Part shown: positions 14,131 to 25,189 of the stretch, piece by piece | Position numbering within the stretch: position 1 is the stretch's first letter | Layout: the number at the start of each line of letters is the position of its first letter | From: Prochilodus magdalenae | Taxonomy: Eukaryota > Chordata > Actinopteri > Characiformes > Prochilodontidae | Assembly: GCA_024036415.1 (NCBI GenBank) | Contig: JAMWET010000766.1 | Location: 231,553-295,552 of the forward strand | Length of the DNA: 64,000 nucleotides | Direction of reading: 5' to 3' | Program-made: the position numbers and the translations under genes | The notes under the pieces: model-generated | The model's input: only the letters and a program-made list of their open reading frames with translations | Told to the model about the DNA's origin: nothing | Database searches by the model: none

Positions 14131-14201
14131 ATGTTGGCAGACGGCTAAGTGTACACATCATATATAACATATGATGTGTACACTTAGCCGTCTACCAACA
14201 T
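14131..14201. repeat. Near-perfect palindrome, 71 bp
   Basis: The left arm ATGTTGGCAGACGGCTAAGT... and the right arm ...ACTTAGCCGTCTACCAACAT are reverse complements over about 33 bp with one mismatch and a loop of a few AT bases. Weaker complementarity extends about 25 bp further on both sides. Confidence 0.9.
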
Positions 14202-14246
14202 TCAGTCTAAACAAAGTTTACTCAAGAGTGAGCAAAGTCAACACAG

Positions 14247-14340
14247 AGCATATTGTCACTGTCCAAAAAAAAACATCATGTAAAATTTTTTTATGATGAA
14301 TAGACCAATGAAAATGGCCACATCTCAGAGAATAAACCCT
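14247..14340. mobile_element. MITE family A, partial third copy
   Basis: Starts with CATATTGTCACTGTCC and contains GAATAGACCAATGAAAATGGCC, matching the interior of the copies at 3012 and 58719. The right end is missing. Confidence 0.5.
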
Positions 14341-15165
14341 TTACAGAGACTTTACAGATACTTTACAGAGATTTTAGACAGCAGCAATGTACAGAGCCTA
14401 CACAGCAACGTCAACGTCTGCATAAAACCTGTATAAAGCCTATATACAATCAACACAGTTTATATAAAGTCTGCATATAGCTTTTATACAAGTCCACATA
14501 TCCTAACAGAGTATACATAGTACATACATACAGTCTGCATATGGCATTTATACACAGAGTCTACATTCGGTTCCCCACAAAACCAATTTCACTATCCACA
14601 TACTTACAAAATCATCATACAGAATCTATATCCATCAGAGGCTCTCATCTGTAGCCTTAGAACCTCTAAATAAAATAAATCTCAGAATGTAGAGTCCGTA
14701 TACAGCATATATTAAATCTACACAGTTTACCTAGAGTCTGTAAAGACCCTATATTAAATCTACCCAGAATCCTCTTCAGAGTCTACACAGTTGATGATAG
14801 TCTATGTAAAATGTACAGTGTGTACGTCCCACATAAAGAATATAAGGAGTCTTTATAATGTCTACACAGAGTGTGTAAAGCACTTAGCACCTACCGCATT
14901 AAAGAGCATTATAAAGTCTACATTGAGCCTTAATAGTTTACACCATTTATAAAGTCTATGTAAGGTCTCCAAGTCGGTATAGACTCTATATGGAGTCTAC
15001 ACAGTCCTTAGAGTACACAGAGTCCGCATACACACTGTGTTGTCTACTCAGAACCTATATAGAGTCTAAACAGAGACTACAGTGAGTCTTCTAAAGCCTA
15101 TATAGCCTACATAGGGTGTCTATATAGTGTCTAACGACCACACAGGATTTACATAACACATAGTC
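14340..15165. repeat. Degenerate AGTCTACA-type tandem repeat (array 1)
   Basis: A 10-12 bp word, AGTCTACACAG or AGTCTATATAG, recurs dozens of times with heavy decay. The same word forms a second array at 17590-18770. Confidence 0.75.
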
Positions 15166-15584
15166 TAAATGAAAGCCAGTTTACAGAAAGACTCTGTAGG
15201 CTCGAGATGGATATACATATAATGGTTGGACCGCCCACTGCATTCAAGTGGAGCCACACAATAAATGAGTCGTTCCCTAAGCATGTACTCATATCCTGCT
15301 GCTGACGTCGCTTACAGAGCGTCCCTGGAGGAAAGTCTTCAGTGTAAGCAGAATATGTGTTAGTCAGCGGAGGAGCCGAGAGACACCGGCCTTCAATGGA
15401 AATAAATGATGAATTTGGAGAGAAAGTTGAACTCTAAACCACACACCTCACAGTGGAAACTGGGACCTGCGAGGTGCGCTTAAATGGAGCATCAGATTAA
15501 AATGAGAAATACAGAGAACTTTTACTGAAGGGCAGTGTTTGGGCCTACACTGTATACATCATTTAATAAAATAACTCTCTAATG

Positions 15585-15914
15585 AGAACATTCAAACGTG
15601 AAGTGCGGTTTGGTGGGAAACGCTCCGATACCGAGTCAGAATTATTTACAGTGGTGGTGATGGGAACCAGACGTCCACCTCTAAAATCTCCCTCACAAAA
15701 AGCTATAACATAAATTGGTTATGGATACACTGCCTGATGTGCGAGAAGCCTTTTTAGTTTGAGTTTAGCTTTAAAATTCCTTCACGGTGGAGGGACACAT
15801 GCAGGACGCTGTGGGGCCAAATAGTCCCCAAAGAAAATAGATTTCCGATTTCAGATTTTACCATCAACATTTCATATAAGTACTCAGAAGACGGGTGTAG
15901 GTTCACTGGTGGGC
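15585..15914 (-). mobile_element. MITE family B, left part, split by a SINE
   Basis: Reverse-oriented copy starting GTTTGGTGGGAAAC...CAGTGGTGGTGATGGG and reading through ...CAAATAGTCCCCAAAGAAAAT. Its other end resumes at 16151 after the SINE, with the same order as the uninterrupted copy at 49514-50015. Confidence 0.65.
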
Positions 15915-16150
15915 AAACTAGTTCGCTAGTGGTTGGTGTAACTCAGTGGATAACACCGCTACCTGCCAGGGAGCCCCACCATATGTGGGAGACTGGGGTT
16001 CGAATCCCAGTCTGGGTAACTATGCTGCGCTACCCCAATAAGAGTCCCTGGGCAAGACTCCTAACACCACAGCGGCCCACCTGTAATATGATTAACCTTG
16101 TAAGTCGCAATGGATAGGTGTGTCAGCTAAATGCTGTAAATGTAAATAAA
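15915..16150 (+). mobile_element. tRNA-derived SINE with LINE-like 3' tail
   Basis: A tRNA-like head with box-A-like TAACTCAGTGGATAAC and box B GGTTCGAATCCC, followed by a body and a tail GTAAGTCGCAATGGATAGG...GTCAGCTAAATGCTGTAAATGTAAAT. The tail matches the 3' end of the LINE at 59192-59970. A related copy is at 52090-52312. It has landed inside a family B MITE. Confidence 0.8.
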
Positions 16151-16260
16151 GTGTCTGTATTTGTGTTGTAGACATGGAGAACCCTGGTTCCCACCACCAC
16201 TGTGACGAAGACACCTGAACCATTTCACACCAAACCCACTCACTCTGTTTACACCTCAAA
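16151..16260 (-). mobile_element. MITE family B, right part after the SINE
   Basis: GTGTCTGTATTTGTGTTGTAGACATGG...GGTTCCCACCACCACTGTG is the reverse complement of the other end of the family and completes the element begun at 15585. Confidence 0.6.
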
Positions 16261-17585
16261 CCTTCAATGATGAAGATATTGTTAATATCTGATACAGTCA
16301 GTGTCGATGCAAGTAACCTGGCTGCATTACAATTCAGTTGTCACTGAACTCCAAACCGCTTTTCTCCTAATATACTATTAGAGGTTCAATGGAATTAAAT
16401 TCGGTGGTTACTTACTTATTTTTTTACCATAAATCACTTTTTCAGTGTGAAGAAAATCAAAGAACCATCTCTTTTGCTATGATGTTGGCCTTGCAGCATG
16501 AGCAACTAAGCACAGTCATGGTCCTCCAGCACGTTTTGCTGATGAATCTGTACTTAGTGTAACCCACAGCCAGCTACAAATATGCACCCAAAAAAAGAAC
16601 AGCATTCGTTTTTTCTCGCTACTTCACTCCTAAACAGAAAAAAGGGTAGACGCACAAACTGCCAAGCTTCAGCGGCTGCCAGGGTGAATGAAATGTGTGG
16701 GTAAACAGGATCTAAAACAAAAGACTCTTACACAACCCCACTGGCCTCTCTCGCTGCTCTGGGGTCAGCTCTGCGGTTAAAAGTGATTAAAGGGAAGAGT
16801 TTCCAGCTGATCTGAGCTCATTCTAAAAAAACCTGGCCTTTCCTGCAGTTTTCCTACAGTTCATCTGGGCGAGGAAATGCACATGGGCAGAAAACTGAAG
16901 GGCAGGTCCGGGGCCACGCCCACGACCAGCAAAGTCACAAAAAGCCAATGAGCGACCGCCTCAGAATGGCCTTTATGTGAAGAGGAAATGACTGAAATAT
17001 GTCCAGGCAATGCAGGGAAAAGCTCTGACCGTCTCTCCTCCTTCACCTTCCCCCACCTTTGCCTCCCTCTGCCTTATTTATTCTTCACCCCGACTGTTTT
17101 CTTAGTGAACCCAAGCAGGAATTTGTCTGTAAACATGCTTAGAGAGACTGGAATAACACCCAGACTGAACGTCTGAAGCCCAGTTCTGTTTGAGCCCATG
17201 GGTCAGTATGGTAATGTTAAAGCTAATTATAATAATCTACATTTATATATCACGCCTCACTGTACCAAAACCTCAAAAAGGTCAGTCACTCAAAGCCACT
17301 CTTACAACTGGTAAGACATTTAATAACGCACTGGTTATAGCAAAATTCATCTTAAACCTGTCGTTAAAGAGAAATACCCCTGTCTTTGATGTAATGATAA
17401 AACTTTTATTCCTACTTCATCTTTAATATGTTCCCGTTTCTACTCTTCCAATCATCATAACACGTTTACACAACTTAATCGAAGGCTGTTGTTTTTTTTT
17501 TAATTATGAAAAAAAACTTTTTTAATGTATATACAGATATACATATACTATATAGGTATATACATAGGTATATAGGAAGAGAAAG
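16261..17585. other. Non-coding, nothing recognised
   Basis: No exon or repeat array could be supported. Short open frames near 16861-17426 carry no known domain. Confidence 0.45.
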
Positions 17586-17589
17586 AGTC

Positions 17590-18770
17590 CAAATAGACTT
17601 TACATCTACATGTACAGTCTATGACAGTCTACAAGTCTACACTGTCCATACAGAAACTTGTCAAAGCCTATACCGTCTACATAGAGTCTATATACACTGT
17701 CTTAGTCTACATAGTTGATATACATTTTGTATAGAGTCTGCTTGGGGTCTACATAGATTCTACAATGCGTTGACACAGAATCTATAGGGTGTATAATGCT
17801 TATATAGAGTCTACCTCTAGTAGTCTCTGCAGGGTCTACAAGGAATCAATGCAGTCTACGTCAAGAAGAATGGAGAATCTATTTAAAGTGTACAGAGCAT
17901 ATATAATCTACAGAGACTTCTATATAAAGTCTTCTTAGGATTTACAGAGTCCATATAAAGACTGGATACATGGTAGACAGTCTATATGTAGTCTACAAAG
18001 AGACTACAAAGAGTTGACCTAGACTTTATAGAGATATGATATAGTCTATATAGTGTATATAGTTTCTATATAGTTTCATTGATAGGTTTTAGAAAGAATC
18101 TATAAAGAGCCTTTTTATAGGCTTTATAGTCTACATAGGTTCTATAAAGAGTACATAAACTCTGTATACAGTCTTTATAGGATCTGGGCTATAATGTCTA
18201 TGTAGAGTTTATATAGTCTACAAAAAGGTGTACACAGAGACTATATAGAGAGGCTAGATATACACTGTATAGTCAACACAGAATCTATAACGTATATAAA
18301 GATGCATAGCGTATACATAGAGTCAATATTAAACCTACATAGAGTCTATAAAGTCTACACAGGGTCTATATATAGACTGGATATAGAGTATATTGTCAAC
18401 ACAGAATCTATAAAGTATATAAAGATGCATGGTGTACACAGTGCCTACATAGAGTCAATATAAAACCTACATAGAGTCTACACAGGGTATATACTGAAAT
18501 AGGACATAGGCAAAATTGTCTACATAAAGTCTATACAGTCTACAAAAAGTGTACAGAGTCTATATAGAGACTGAATACAGACTACAACACAGAACCTATA
18601 CAATTTACATACAGTCTAAATAGAGTCTACAGAGTCAGTATGAAACATATTTAGAGTCTACAAAGTCTATATAAAACCCATAAACTATATAACCTGTACA
18701 GAACTTAAACCTTATAGCCTACTTAGGGTCTGTATGAGCTCTAAACAGAACCTACACAGAGTTTACATAA
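17590..18770. repeat. Degenerate AGTCTACA/GTCTATATA tandem repeat (array 2)
   Basis: Same short word as the array at 14340-15165, at higher density. A longer block also repeats: 18268-18360 and 18385-18480 share ...CAACACAGAATCTATAA... and ATATAAAGATGCAT. Confidence 0.8.
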
Positions 18771-19466
18771 AGTAATAAACAATATGTTAACTTAATACTT
18801 TGAATTATAAATAAAATAAACAAAACAAAAAAAAAGACAATACAAAACATCGTCCGACAGCAAAGATATATTATTAAAACGTTTATATATTTTGGGATAT
18901 TAGTAAATGATTTCCTCTTTTATTTTATTTATCTATAACTTTAGAGCTATAACTAAATCTATAACAGTTTAGATATGTATTTATTTATTATAACTTTATT
19001 CCCGTTTGTAATAGACTGAATTAGATACATGCTGTTTTTCTAGCCAGTCTTGAAGCACTTTGACTTACAGTTGCAGGTATGAATGCTGCTCTGTGGGCCT
19101 AAATAAACTCCTGATTGATTGACTGAATGGAAAGTCTGTCCGCATTTGGTTTTCTGAGACACTGTAGCATCATGTTGCGTTTCTTAAAGAGGTTTAAAAC
19201 TCGTAAGTGAGTGACTTTTTTTTTTGGCTTCCCGGTTCAGTCTCAGGATGCCGGGGTAGGAACTGGGTGTTGGTTGCTTCCACGTTGCTGATGTTTATAC
19301 TGAAGGGGAGCCCGTTATACAGTAATAAAATCAGCTCATTATGGCAGAAGGAGGAGTGTGAGGAGGAGAGGAAAAAAAGCCAGGACATTTTCTGAATGGC
19401 GAGAGAGTGGAGAAAGAGGAGAGAGAATGGAAGGACAAGGAAGAAAGAAAAAGGGAAAAGTTTTAC
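18771..19466. other. Intronic, nothing recognised
   Basis: AT-rich sequence next to the arhgap31 donor site. No repeat family or exon identified. Confidence 0.4.
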
Positions 19467-19566
19467 CTTCTTGTCCTGAATTCTGGAGGTGCTCCGTCAA
19501 GTCACAGCCGAACGCATTTTCGCCTCCTTTCCGCTTGGACTTCTGCTTGGAGGCTTTATTCTTCAT
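19467..19566 (-). CDS. arhgap31: Rho GTPase-activating protein 31 (CdGAP), first coding exon
   Basis: The exon reads MKNKASKQKSKRKGG... then AFGCDLTEHLQNSGQE. This matches, residue for residue in most places, my recollection of the N-terminus of vertebrate ARHGAP31, a GTPase-activating protein for Rac1 and Cdc42 at focal adhesions. The basic lysine-rich start and the FGCDLTE motif are the diagnostic parts; they immediately precede the RhoGAP domain, which lies outside the window. The exon is 33 codons plus one base and ends in AAG|GTAAAA, leaving a split valine codon as the family sequence expects. The ATG context is not strong (C at -3), but homology begins exactly there. The next gene upstream is b4galt4 on the same strand, and the two are also neighbours in human 3q13. 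The exon overlaps several meaningless open frames in low-complexity sequence, so it is easy to miss. Confidence 0.88.
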
Positions 19567-19816
19567 CTGGAGCTCGAGGTTTATCCAGATCAAAGTAAAC
19601 AACAACAACAAGCTGTAAAAGCAAGCATTGGACCCCTGCACACCAAGAGTGAATATGGACCCCCACACCCGAAGAAAAAAAAAGAAAAAAGGGAGAAAGG
19701 AGAAAAGCTCAGGAAGTCCAGCGTCCAACACAAAAAAGGACTTGTCGGCTCACATCTTGGCTGAAAGTCCGGCGAGGCTGGTGTGGGAGAGGAATTCTGA
19801 AGTCCAGCACCGAGCC

Positions 19817-19824
19817 TGACGTCA
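19817..19824. promoter_or_regulatory. Consensus CRE, TGACGTCA
   Basis: A full palindromic cAMP-response element about 250 bp upstream of the arhgap31 start codon, beside GC-rich sequence. Function is inferred from sequence and position only. Confidence 0.4.
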
Positions 19825-20340
19825 CTCCTCCATCAGCCTTTCTTTTTTCCCTCTCCCCCCACCTCTTCTCTACCTCTCTACGGTCTGCGAGATACAAATA
19901 GCTGAAGTGAAAAGCGTCCCGTTTGCGGCCCGTCCCGAGAAAAAGCAAAGCCTCAGAAACCTCAGCTGGAGAAAAACCCTGTCAGAATGAGCTGGCTTCC
20001 TTTCCTTACTCCAGTGTAGGCGTTCCTCTTCTCTTTTTCCCTTCGCTTTTTTTTCCTCCTTTTTTTTTTTTTTACTCTTCGGCTCCCCCTGACCCCCTCT
20101 TCCTCTCTCTTCCTCTACTCTTCGCAAACCCACCCCCCTACACACACACACAACTCTCAGATGCCTGTCAGGCAGAGGAAGTGATCCACAGAAGCCTCTC
20201 TTTCTCTCTCTCCCTCTTTCTGTGTTTATATCTCTATCTAGATCTAGTACTCTCTTTCTCTATCTCTCTCTCTCTGGGTTTCTTTCTACTCCTACTACTC
20301 GCTCACCCTGTTACTCCCTCTCTTGCTGTTGTTCTTTTTG

Positions 20341-20367
<27 letters not shown>
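20341..20367. repeat. (CT)n microsatellite
   Basis: Uninterrupted CT run in a pyrimidine-rich stretch upstream of arhgap31. Confidence 0.9.
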
Positions 20368-20371
<4 letters not shown>

Positions 20372-20496
20372 TATCTGTCTGGAAGGCCTGTCACTCAGAA
20401 GAGGTTTGAAATGTCAGGGAGAGAGTTTGTAGGGGGGTGGCGTGACTGTGTATTCTCCACCGGTCAACAGATTACTGACCTCTTTGACACGCCACC

Positions 20497-20498
<2 letters not shown>

Positions 20499-20539
<41 letters not shown>
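20499..20539. repeat. (CT)n microsatellite
   Basis: About 20 CT dinucleotides. A third, shorter CT tract lies near 21131-21163. Confidence 0.93.
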
Positions 20540-20541
<2 letters not shown>

Positions 20542-20609
20542 CTAATGCTCTTTACACTGTAGGAATATATTGTGGTGTTTAAAAGATGAACTCCTGAGAC
20601 TGTTCAGAA

Positions 20610-21110
20610 TGTCAGTCTATTCCAGGGCGGTATCATACAGGTGGAACCACAGTGATTCAGAGTGGGTTAAAAACATCAGCAGCTCCTTCAACCTTTAAAT
20701 CCATTGAAGCTCTAATAGTACTGTAACAGATCAATAACAACAACAACAACAACAACAACAACATGTTCAGTCAAATTTTTAACAGTTTAAGTTTTAAAAG
20801 TTTAAAATTGGTGTGGGTTTGATGTGAAATGGTTCCGCTGTGCTTTACAGTGGTGGTGGTGATGGGAACCAGAGGTCTCCATGTCTACAACACAAATACA
20901 GACACTTTATTTACCATCACCATATCACCAGAGTGTTGATATGGATGGTTGATGATGGTAAAATAGTGGAAACCTGAAAATACTATGTTTTCTATGGGGT
21001 CCATCTTGTTTTACAGCGACCTGCATGTATAGCATTTCACACCAAACCGCCGCAAGTGAACGCTCCATTTAATTATGTAGAAATTTGCAAATTCTGTTTT
21101 TAAAAAAGTT
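20610..21110. mobile_element. MITE-like element, family B
   Basis: Contains GGTTTGATGTGAAATGG, CAGTGGTGGTGGTGATGGG, CTCCATGTCTACAACACAA and, at the right, ATTTCACACCAAACCG, in the order seen in other copies. It also carries a short CAA trinucleotide tract at about 20740-20762. Confidence 0.6.
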
Positions 21111-21131
21111 ATTAACCTAATCTTTTTACAG

Positions 21132-21163
<32 letters not shown>

Positions 21164-21834
21164 CCCACTCTTCATTTTAAGTCATGCTTTTTTGCTTTTG
21201 AAACAGGAAATCTGCTCCCTGACTTCCTGTTCGCTCCCAGAGTCCCACAATTTCCTGTACAGGGCGCTTTGTTTGGAAAACAAAAACAGACAGGGAGAAA
21301 GGGAAGTGGGGGGAAAATGGAGGGAGAGAGGAGGAGGAGGAGGAGGGGGAGTGGTAGAGAGAGAGAGAGAAAGAGAGAGAGCAGATGGGACAGGGGAAAA
21401 GCACACATGGTTCCCGTTAGCCGCAGCTTAGCCGTGTTTCTGTCTCAGATCTGACAGAAGAGATCTCAGCTCACACCCCAAACGCTCTCCACTTATAAAT
21501 CCCACATTTCCTCACGGCTCATACAGCCCAGCGAGACTGCTCTGGCTCTCAGACGGCCGGCTAATGGAGGCAGAGCGGGCCGAATGACAGACAGAGGAGA
21601 GTCATCTGCTGCCCTCAGGACCGGTCACTAATCATTTAAATGTGACAGGAACACGCAGCTCCCAAACTCCAGGACACACAGCCGTCACACATCTGCAGGG
21701 CTCAGAGAGATTTACTTTCCCTCTAAATCCTACAAACGCTTTAACCCGATAAACTCGAGCCAAGGATCATTTACATATCCTCTGTGTGGGTCAATTACAA
21801 CCGGAAGTGTGACTATGCAGTTCCCCAGCATTAC

Positions 21835-23470
21835 TGTAGGTGATTGATCTGGTATTCCAGGTGGCTGCTAGGGTGTTGCTATAGGTAGTTGCTAAGATCC
21901 AACATGGTATTCCATGTGGCTGCTAAGGTGTTGCTATAGGTCATTGCTAAAAGTTAACATGGTATTCCAGGTGGCTGCTAGGGTGTTGCTTTAGGTGGTC
22001 GATATGATACTGCAGGTGGTTACTAGAGTGTTGCTGAATGTAGCTGACATGGTATTCCAGGTAGTTGCTAGGGTGTTGCTATAGGTAGTTGCTAAGATCC
22101 AACATGGTATTCCATGTGGCTGCTAAGGTGTTGCTATAGGTCATTGCTAAAAGTTAACATGGTATTCCAGGTGGCTGCTAGGGTGTTGCTTTAGGTGGTC
22201 GATATGATACTGCAGGTGGTTACTAGAGTGTTGCTGAATGTAGCTGACATGGTATTCCAGGTAGTTGCTAGGGTGTTTGCTATAGGTAGTTGCTCAGACC
22301 CAACATGGTATTCCATGTGGCTGCTAAGGTGTTGCTATAGGTCATTGCTAAAAGTTAACATGGTATTTCAGGTGGCTGCTAGGGTGTTGCTTTAGGTGGT
22401 CGATATGATACTGCAGGTGGTTACTAGAGTGTTGCTGAATGTAGCTGACATGGTATTCCAGGTAGTTGCTAGGGTGTTGCTATAGGTAGTTGCTAAGATC
22501 CAACATGGTATTCCATGTGGCTGCTAAGGTGTTGCTATAGGTCATTGCTAAAAGTTAACATGGTATTCCAGGTGGCTGCTAGGGTGTTGCTTTAGGTGGT
22601 CGATATGATACTGCAGGTGGTTACTAGAGTGTTGCTGAATGTAGCTGACATGGTATTCCAGGTAGCTGCTATGTTGCTATAGGTAGTTGCTAAGATCCCA
22701 ACATGGTATTCCATGTGGCTGCTAAGGTGTTGCTATAGGTCATTGCTAAAAGTTAACATGGTATTCCAGGTGGCTGCTAGGGTGTTGCTTTAGGTGGTCG
22801 ATATGATACTGCAGGTGGTTACTAGAGTGTTGCTGAATGTAGCTGACATGGTATTCCAGGTAGTTGCTAGGGTGTTGCTATAGGTAGTTGCTAAGATCCA
22901 ACATGGTATTCCATGTGGCTGCTAAGGTGTTGCTATAGGTCATTGCTAAAAGTTAACATGGTATTCCAGGTGGCTGCTAGGGTGTTGCTTTAGGTGGTCG
23001 ATATGATACTGCAGGTGGTTACTAGAGTGTTGCTGAATGTAGCTGACTTGGTATGCCAGGTAGTTGCTCGGGTGTTGCTATAGGTAGTTTGCTAAGATCC
23101 AACATGGTATTCCCATGTGGCTGCTAAGAGTGGTTTTGCTATACTGCTATAGGTCATTGCTAAAAGTTAACATGGTATTCCAGGTGGCTGCTAGGGTGTT
23201 GCTTTAGGTGGTCGATATGATACTGCAGGTGGTTACTAGAGTGTTGCTGAATGTAGCTGACATGGTATTCCAGGTAGTTGCTAGGGTGTTGCTATAGGTA
23301 GTTGCTAAGGGCTAACATGGTATTCCAGGTGCCTGCTAGGGTGTTGTAATACGTGGTTGCATTGATATCTATGGTTGTTGTGAGATGGTTGCCCAGGTAT
23401 ATATGAGAGTTGCTAGGGCATTGCTAGATGGCTGCGTGGGTGTTGTTCAGGGTTGCAATGGTGTATCTTA
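21835..23470. repeat. Higher-order tandem array, 200 bp unit
   Basis: Seven or so copies of a 200 bp unit, marked by the word GCTAAGATCC at 21891, 22091, 22492, about 22689, 22889 and 23091, with a variant at 22292. Each unit is built from four diverged ~50 bp subunits around GGTATTCCAGGTGGCTGCTAGGGTGTTGCT. Units are highly similar to one another while subunits within a unit differ, so amplification was by whole units. The right edge decays after 23310. A diverged relative lies at 31005-31245. Confidence 0.93.
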
Positions 23471-24292
23471 AATGGTTTCCAAGTTGCTATGTGTTTGATA
23501 TGGTGTAAATTTCTTTAGAGTAAAGTTCTTTTGGTAATGTTTCAGCTATTCCAGTGGGACTCTGCACCTAAAACATTATTATAATGATACATAGCACCAG
23601 ATCCAAATTGTTGAGATGGTCCTCCCTGAGTTTGCGCCTAAAGTTCATCCTGTGGCTTCTTCTTAGTTATGGAAACATTTGGTGAAGTGGGAGAAGAACA
23701 CTGAACCATGTTACACCTTTTGACCCATTTATCCACTATATATGGCAGGTCTGAGGCCTTACATGAGTTCCTTCTGTCTAAGAGGAAGGAAGTGTAGGGA
23801 GAAATGGAGTGTTTGCTGACAAACCTCCAGCCCTGACCTCATACACTCGTGCCTGAAGGCTAACCTTGGCATGACAAGACAAAGAGGAACCATTAATGGA
23901 AACGTGCTCTACATATATCTCATGCGGCTTCAATAAAATACTGTACACAACCATTTATCTCAGCAGTGTCTGTTTTGTCAGTAAAAACTGTCTATCAGTA
24001 CAATAAATATAATATAAAAAATAACAAGAGTTATTTCCAAATAGAATTATTAATTACTGAGGTATCGATGATAACCCAAATGGTTAAATGGATACACTGA
24101 CATACATAATATAACTACTTATTGTATTATGATAATAATACTATTTTTTTGAAGTAAATAAACATTTATGGACTGAATGAATAGCATATTAATTCCTTTG
24201 AGTGCCTTTCTTACAACGGTATGCATAAGTCCCAATGAATAACAATAACATGATCCATACACGTTTTTAAATATGTTAGTGCTTATATGTAT

Positions 24293-24295
<3 letters not shown>
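23471..24295. other. Intergenic, nothing recognised
   Basis: AT-rich sequence between the 200 bp array and a TA microsatellite. No coding exon or RNA gene seen. Confidence 0.45.

Positions 24296-24390
<95 letters not shown>
24296..24390. repeat. (TA)n with CACACA end
   Basis: About 40 TA dinucleotides followed by a short CA run. Confidence 0.95.
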
Positions 24391-24559
24391 TGCAAGAAAA
24401 TGTGCAATAATTATATGGCCCATAGATATTTATTATATATGTAAGTATCTATGCATAATAATGGTCTTATATGTATTATATATGCATGGGCCTACAATAA
24501 ATAATAAGCATCATAGAGACTCATCATCAGAAACAACATAGCTGCACAATAGTTGCATA

Positions 24560-24850
24560 CAGAGGGACTCAACTCACAGGAATGAAACCTGGTGGGTAGG
24601 TTTGGCATTGTGAAACATGCGAAGGATTCCACGATGTAAGCAAGGGCGCTGTATCTGACTGACGCAACAGCCATGACTGATGGCACTGAGACGGCCATGA
24701 GTCCAGAAAGCCTGAAGTCACTCCACCTTCACCCCTACTGCAGAATCTGCAGTAACTGTATGAGAACATTCAAGCTGCAGGGGATGGATTATCACAGGAC
24801 ACCATTAGGAACCTCTACAACTTCGACGTCTGGCATGTTGCATTATCTGA
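24560..24850 (+). mobile_element. Tc1-like transposon relic, internally deleted
   Basis: Matches the Tc1-type relic at 38040-38560 at both ends: AGGTTTGGCATTGTG...GCGAA.GATTC on the left, and CTCCACCTTCACC.CTAC...ATCTGCAG.AACTGT on the right. The middle is missing. GATTATCACAGGACACCATTAGG resembles the C-terminal part of Tc1 transposase genes. No intact frame. Confidence 0.5.
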
Positions 24851-25189
24851 ATATGTATAGTTATTGTCTTTATGCGAGAAATATTTCCTCTGCTCAATAG
24901 CAAACTGTTTCTGTGTAAGTTGGAGCTGTTTTTCTCTGATCTGAATTTAAAATCAGGACATTGTGGGCCTAATTTAAACTCAACTAGTCACACAGATCTT
25001 CATTCACCAATATGAATCCCCTCCATTTCTCACAATACTGCCACCACAAGGAGAAACACTACTTGACATGACATGATCATTTCTACATAAACACTGTACA
25101 ATACATGAACACAGTCATGTCCAAAGGGAAGTAAGTAACTGTGTTGATGTATTTGATTTTTGTGGGAATGCACAAAATCAAAGTCAACC

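Larger units (their letters stand above)
1..19466 (-). other. arhgap31: arhgap31 first intron (inferred), repeat-rich
   Basis: Everything left of the arhgap31 first coding exon should be its first intron, because the exon ends in a GT donor at 19466-19465 and the gene reads leftward. I looked on the minus strand for the start of the RhoGAP domain that follows in the family and did not see it, so exon 2 is probably beyond position 1 and the intron would exceed 19.4 kb. A short exon could have been missed by eye. The stretch holds minisatellites, MITEs, a SINE and microsatellites listed separately. Its intronic status is inference. Confidence 0.6.
19567..21800 (-). promoter_or_regulatory. arhgap31: Probable 5' UTR and promoter region of arhgap31
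   Basis: Sequence directly upstream of the arhgap31 start. It is locally GC-richer than its surroundings (about 19740-19960), with several pyrimidine or purine tracts and a consensus cAMP-response element. A transcription start cannot be placed and no clear TATA box was found. Part of 20610-21110 is occupied by a family B MITE, so any compact promoter is more likely at 19570-20450. The whole call rests on position. Confidence 0.45.

Noticed and set aside
19339..20432. Multiple overlapping open frames around the arhgap31 start
   Set aside because: CT/GA-rich composition keeps several frames open; only the 19467-19566 segment has homology and a splice site.
21835..23470. CRISPR-like array
   Set aside because: Contiguous tandem units without unique spacers in a vertebrate genome.
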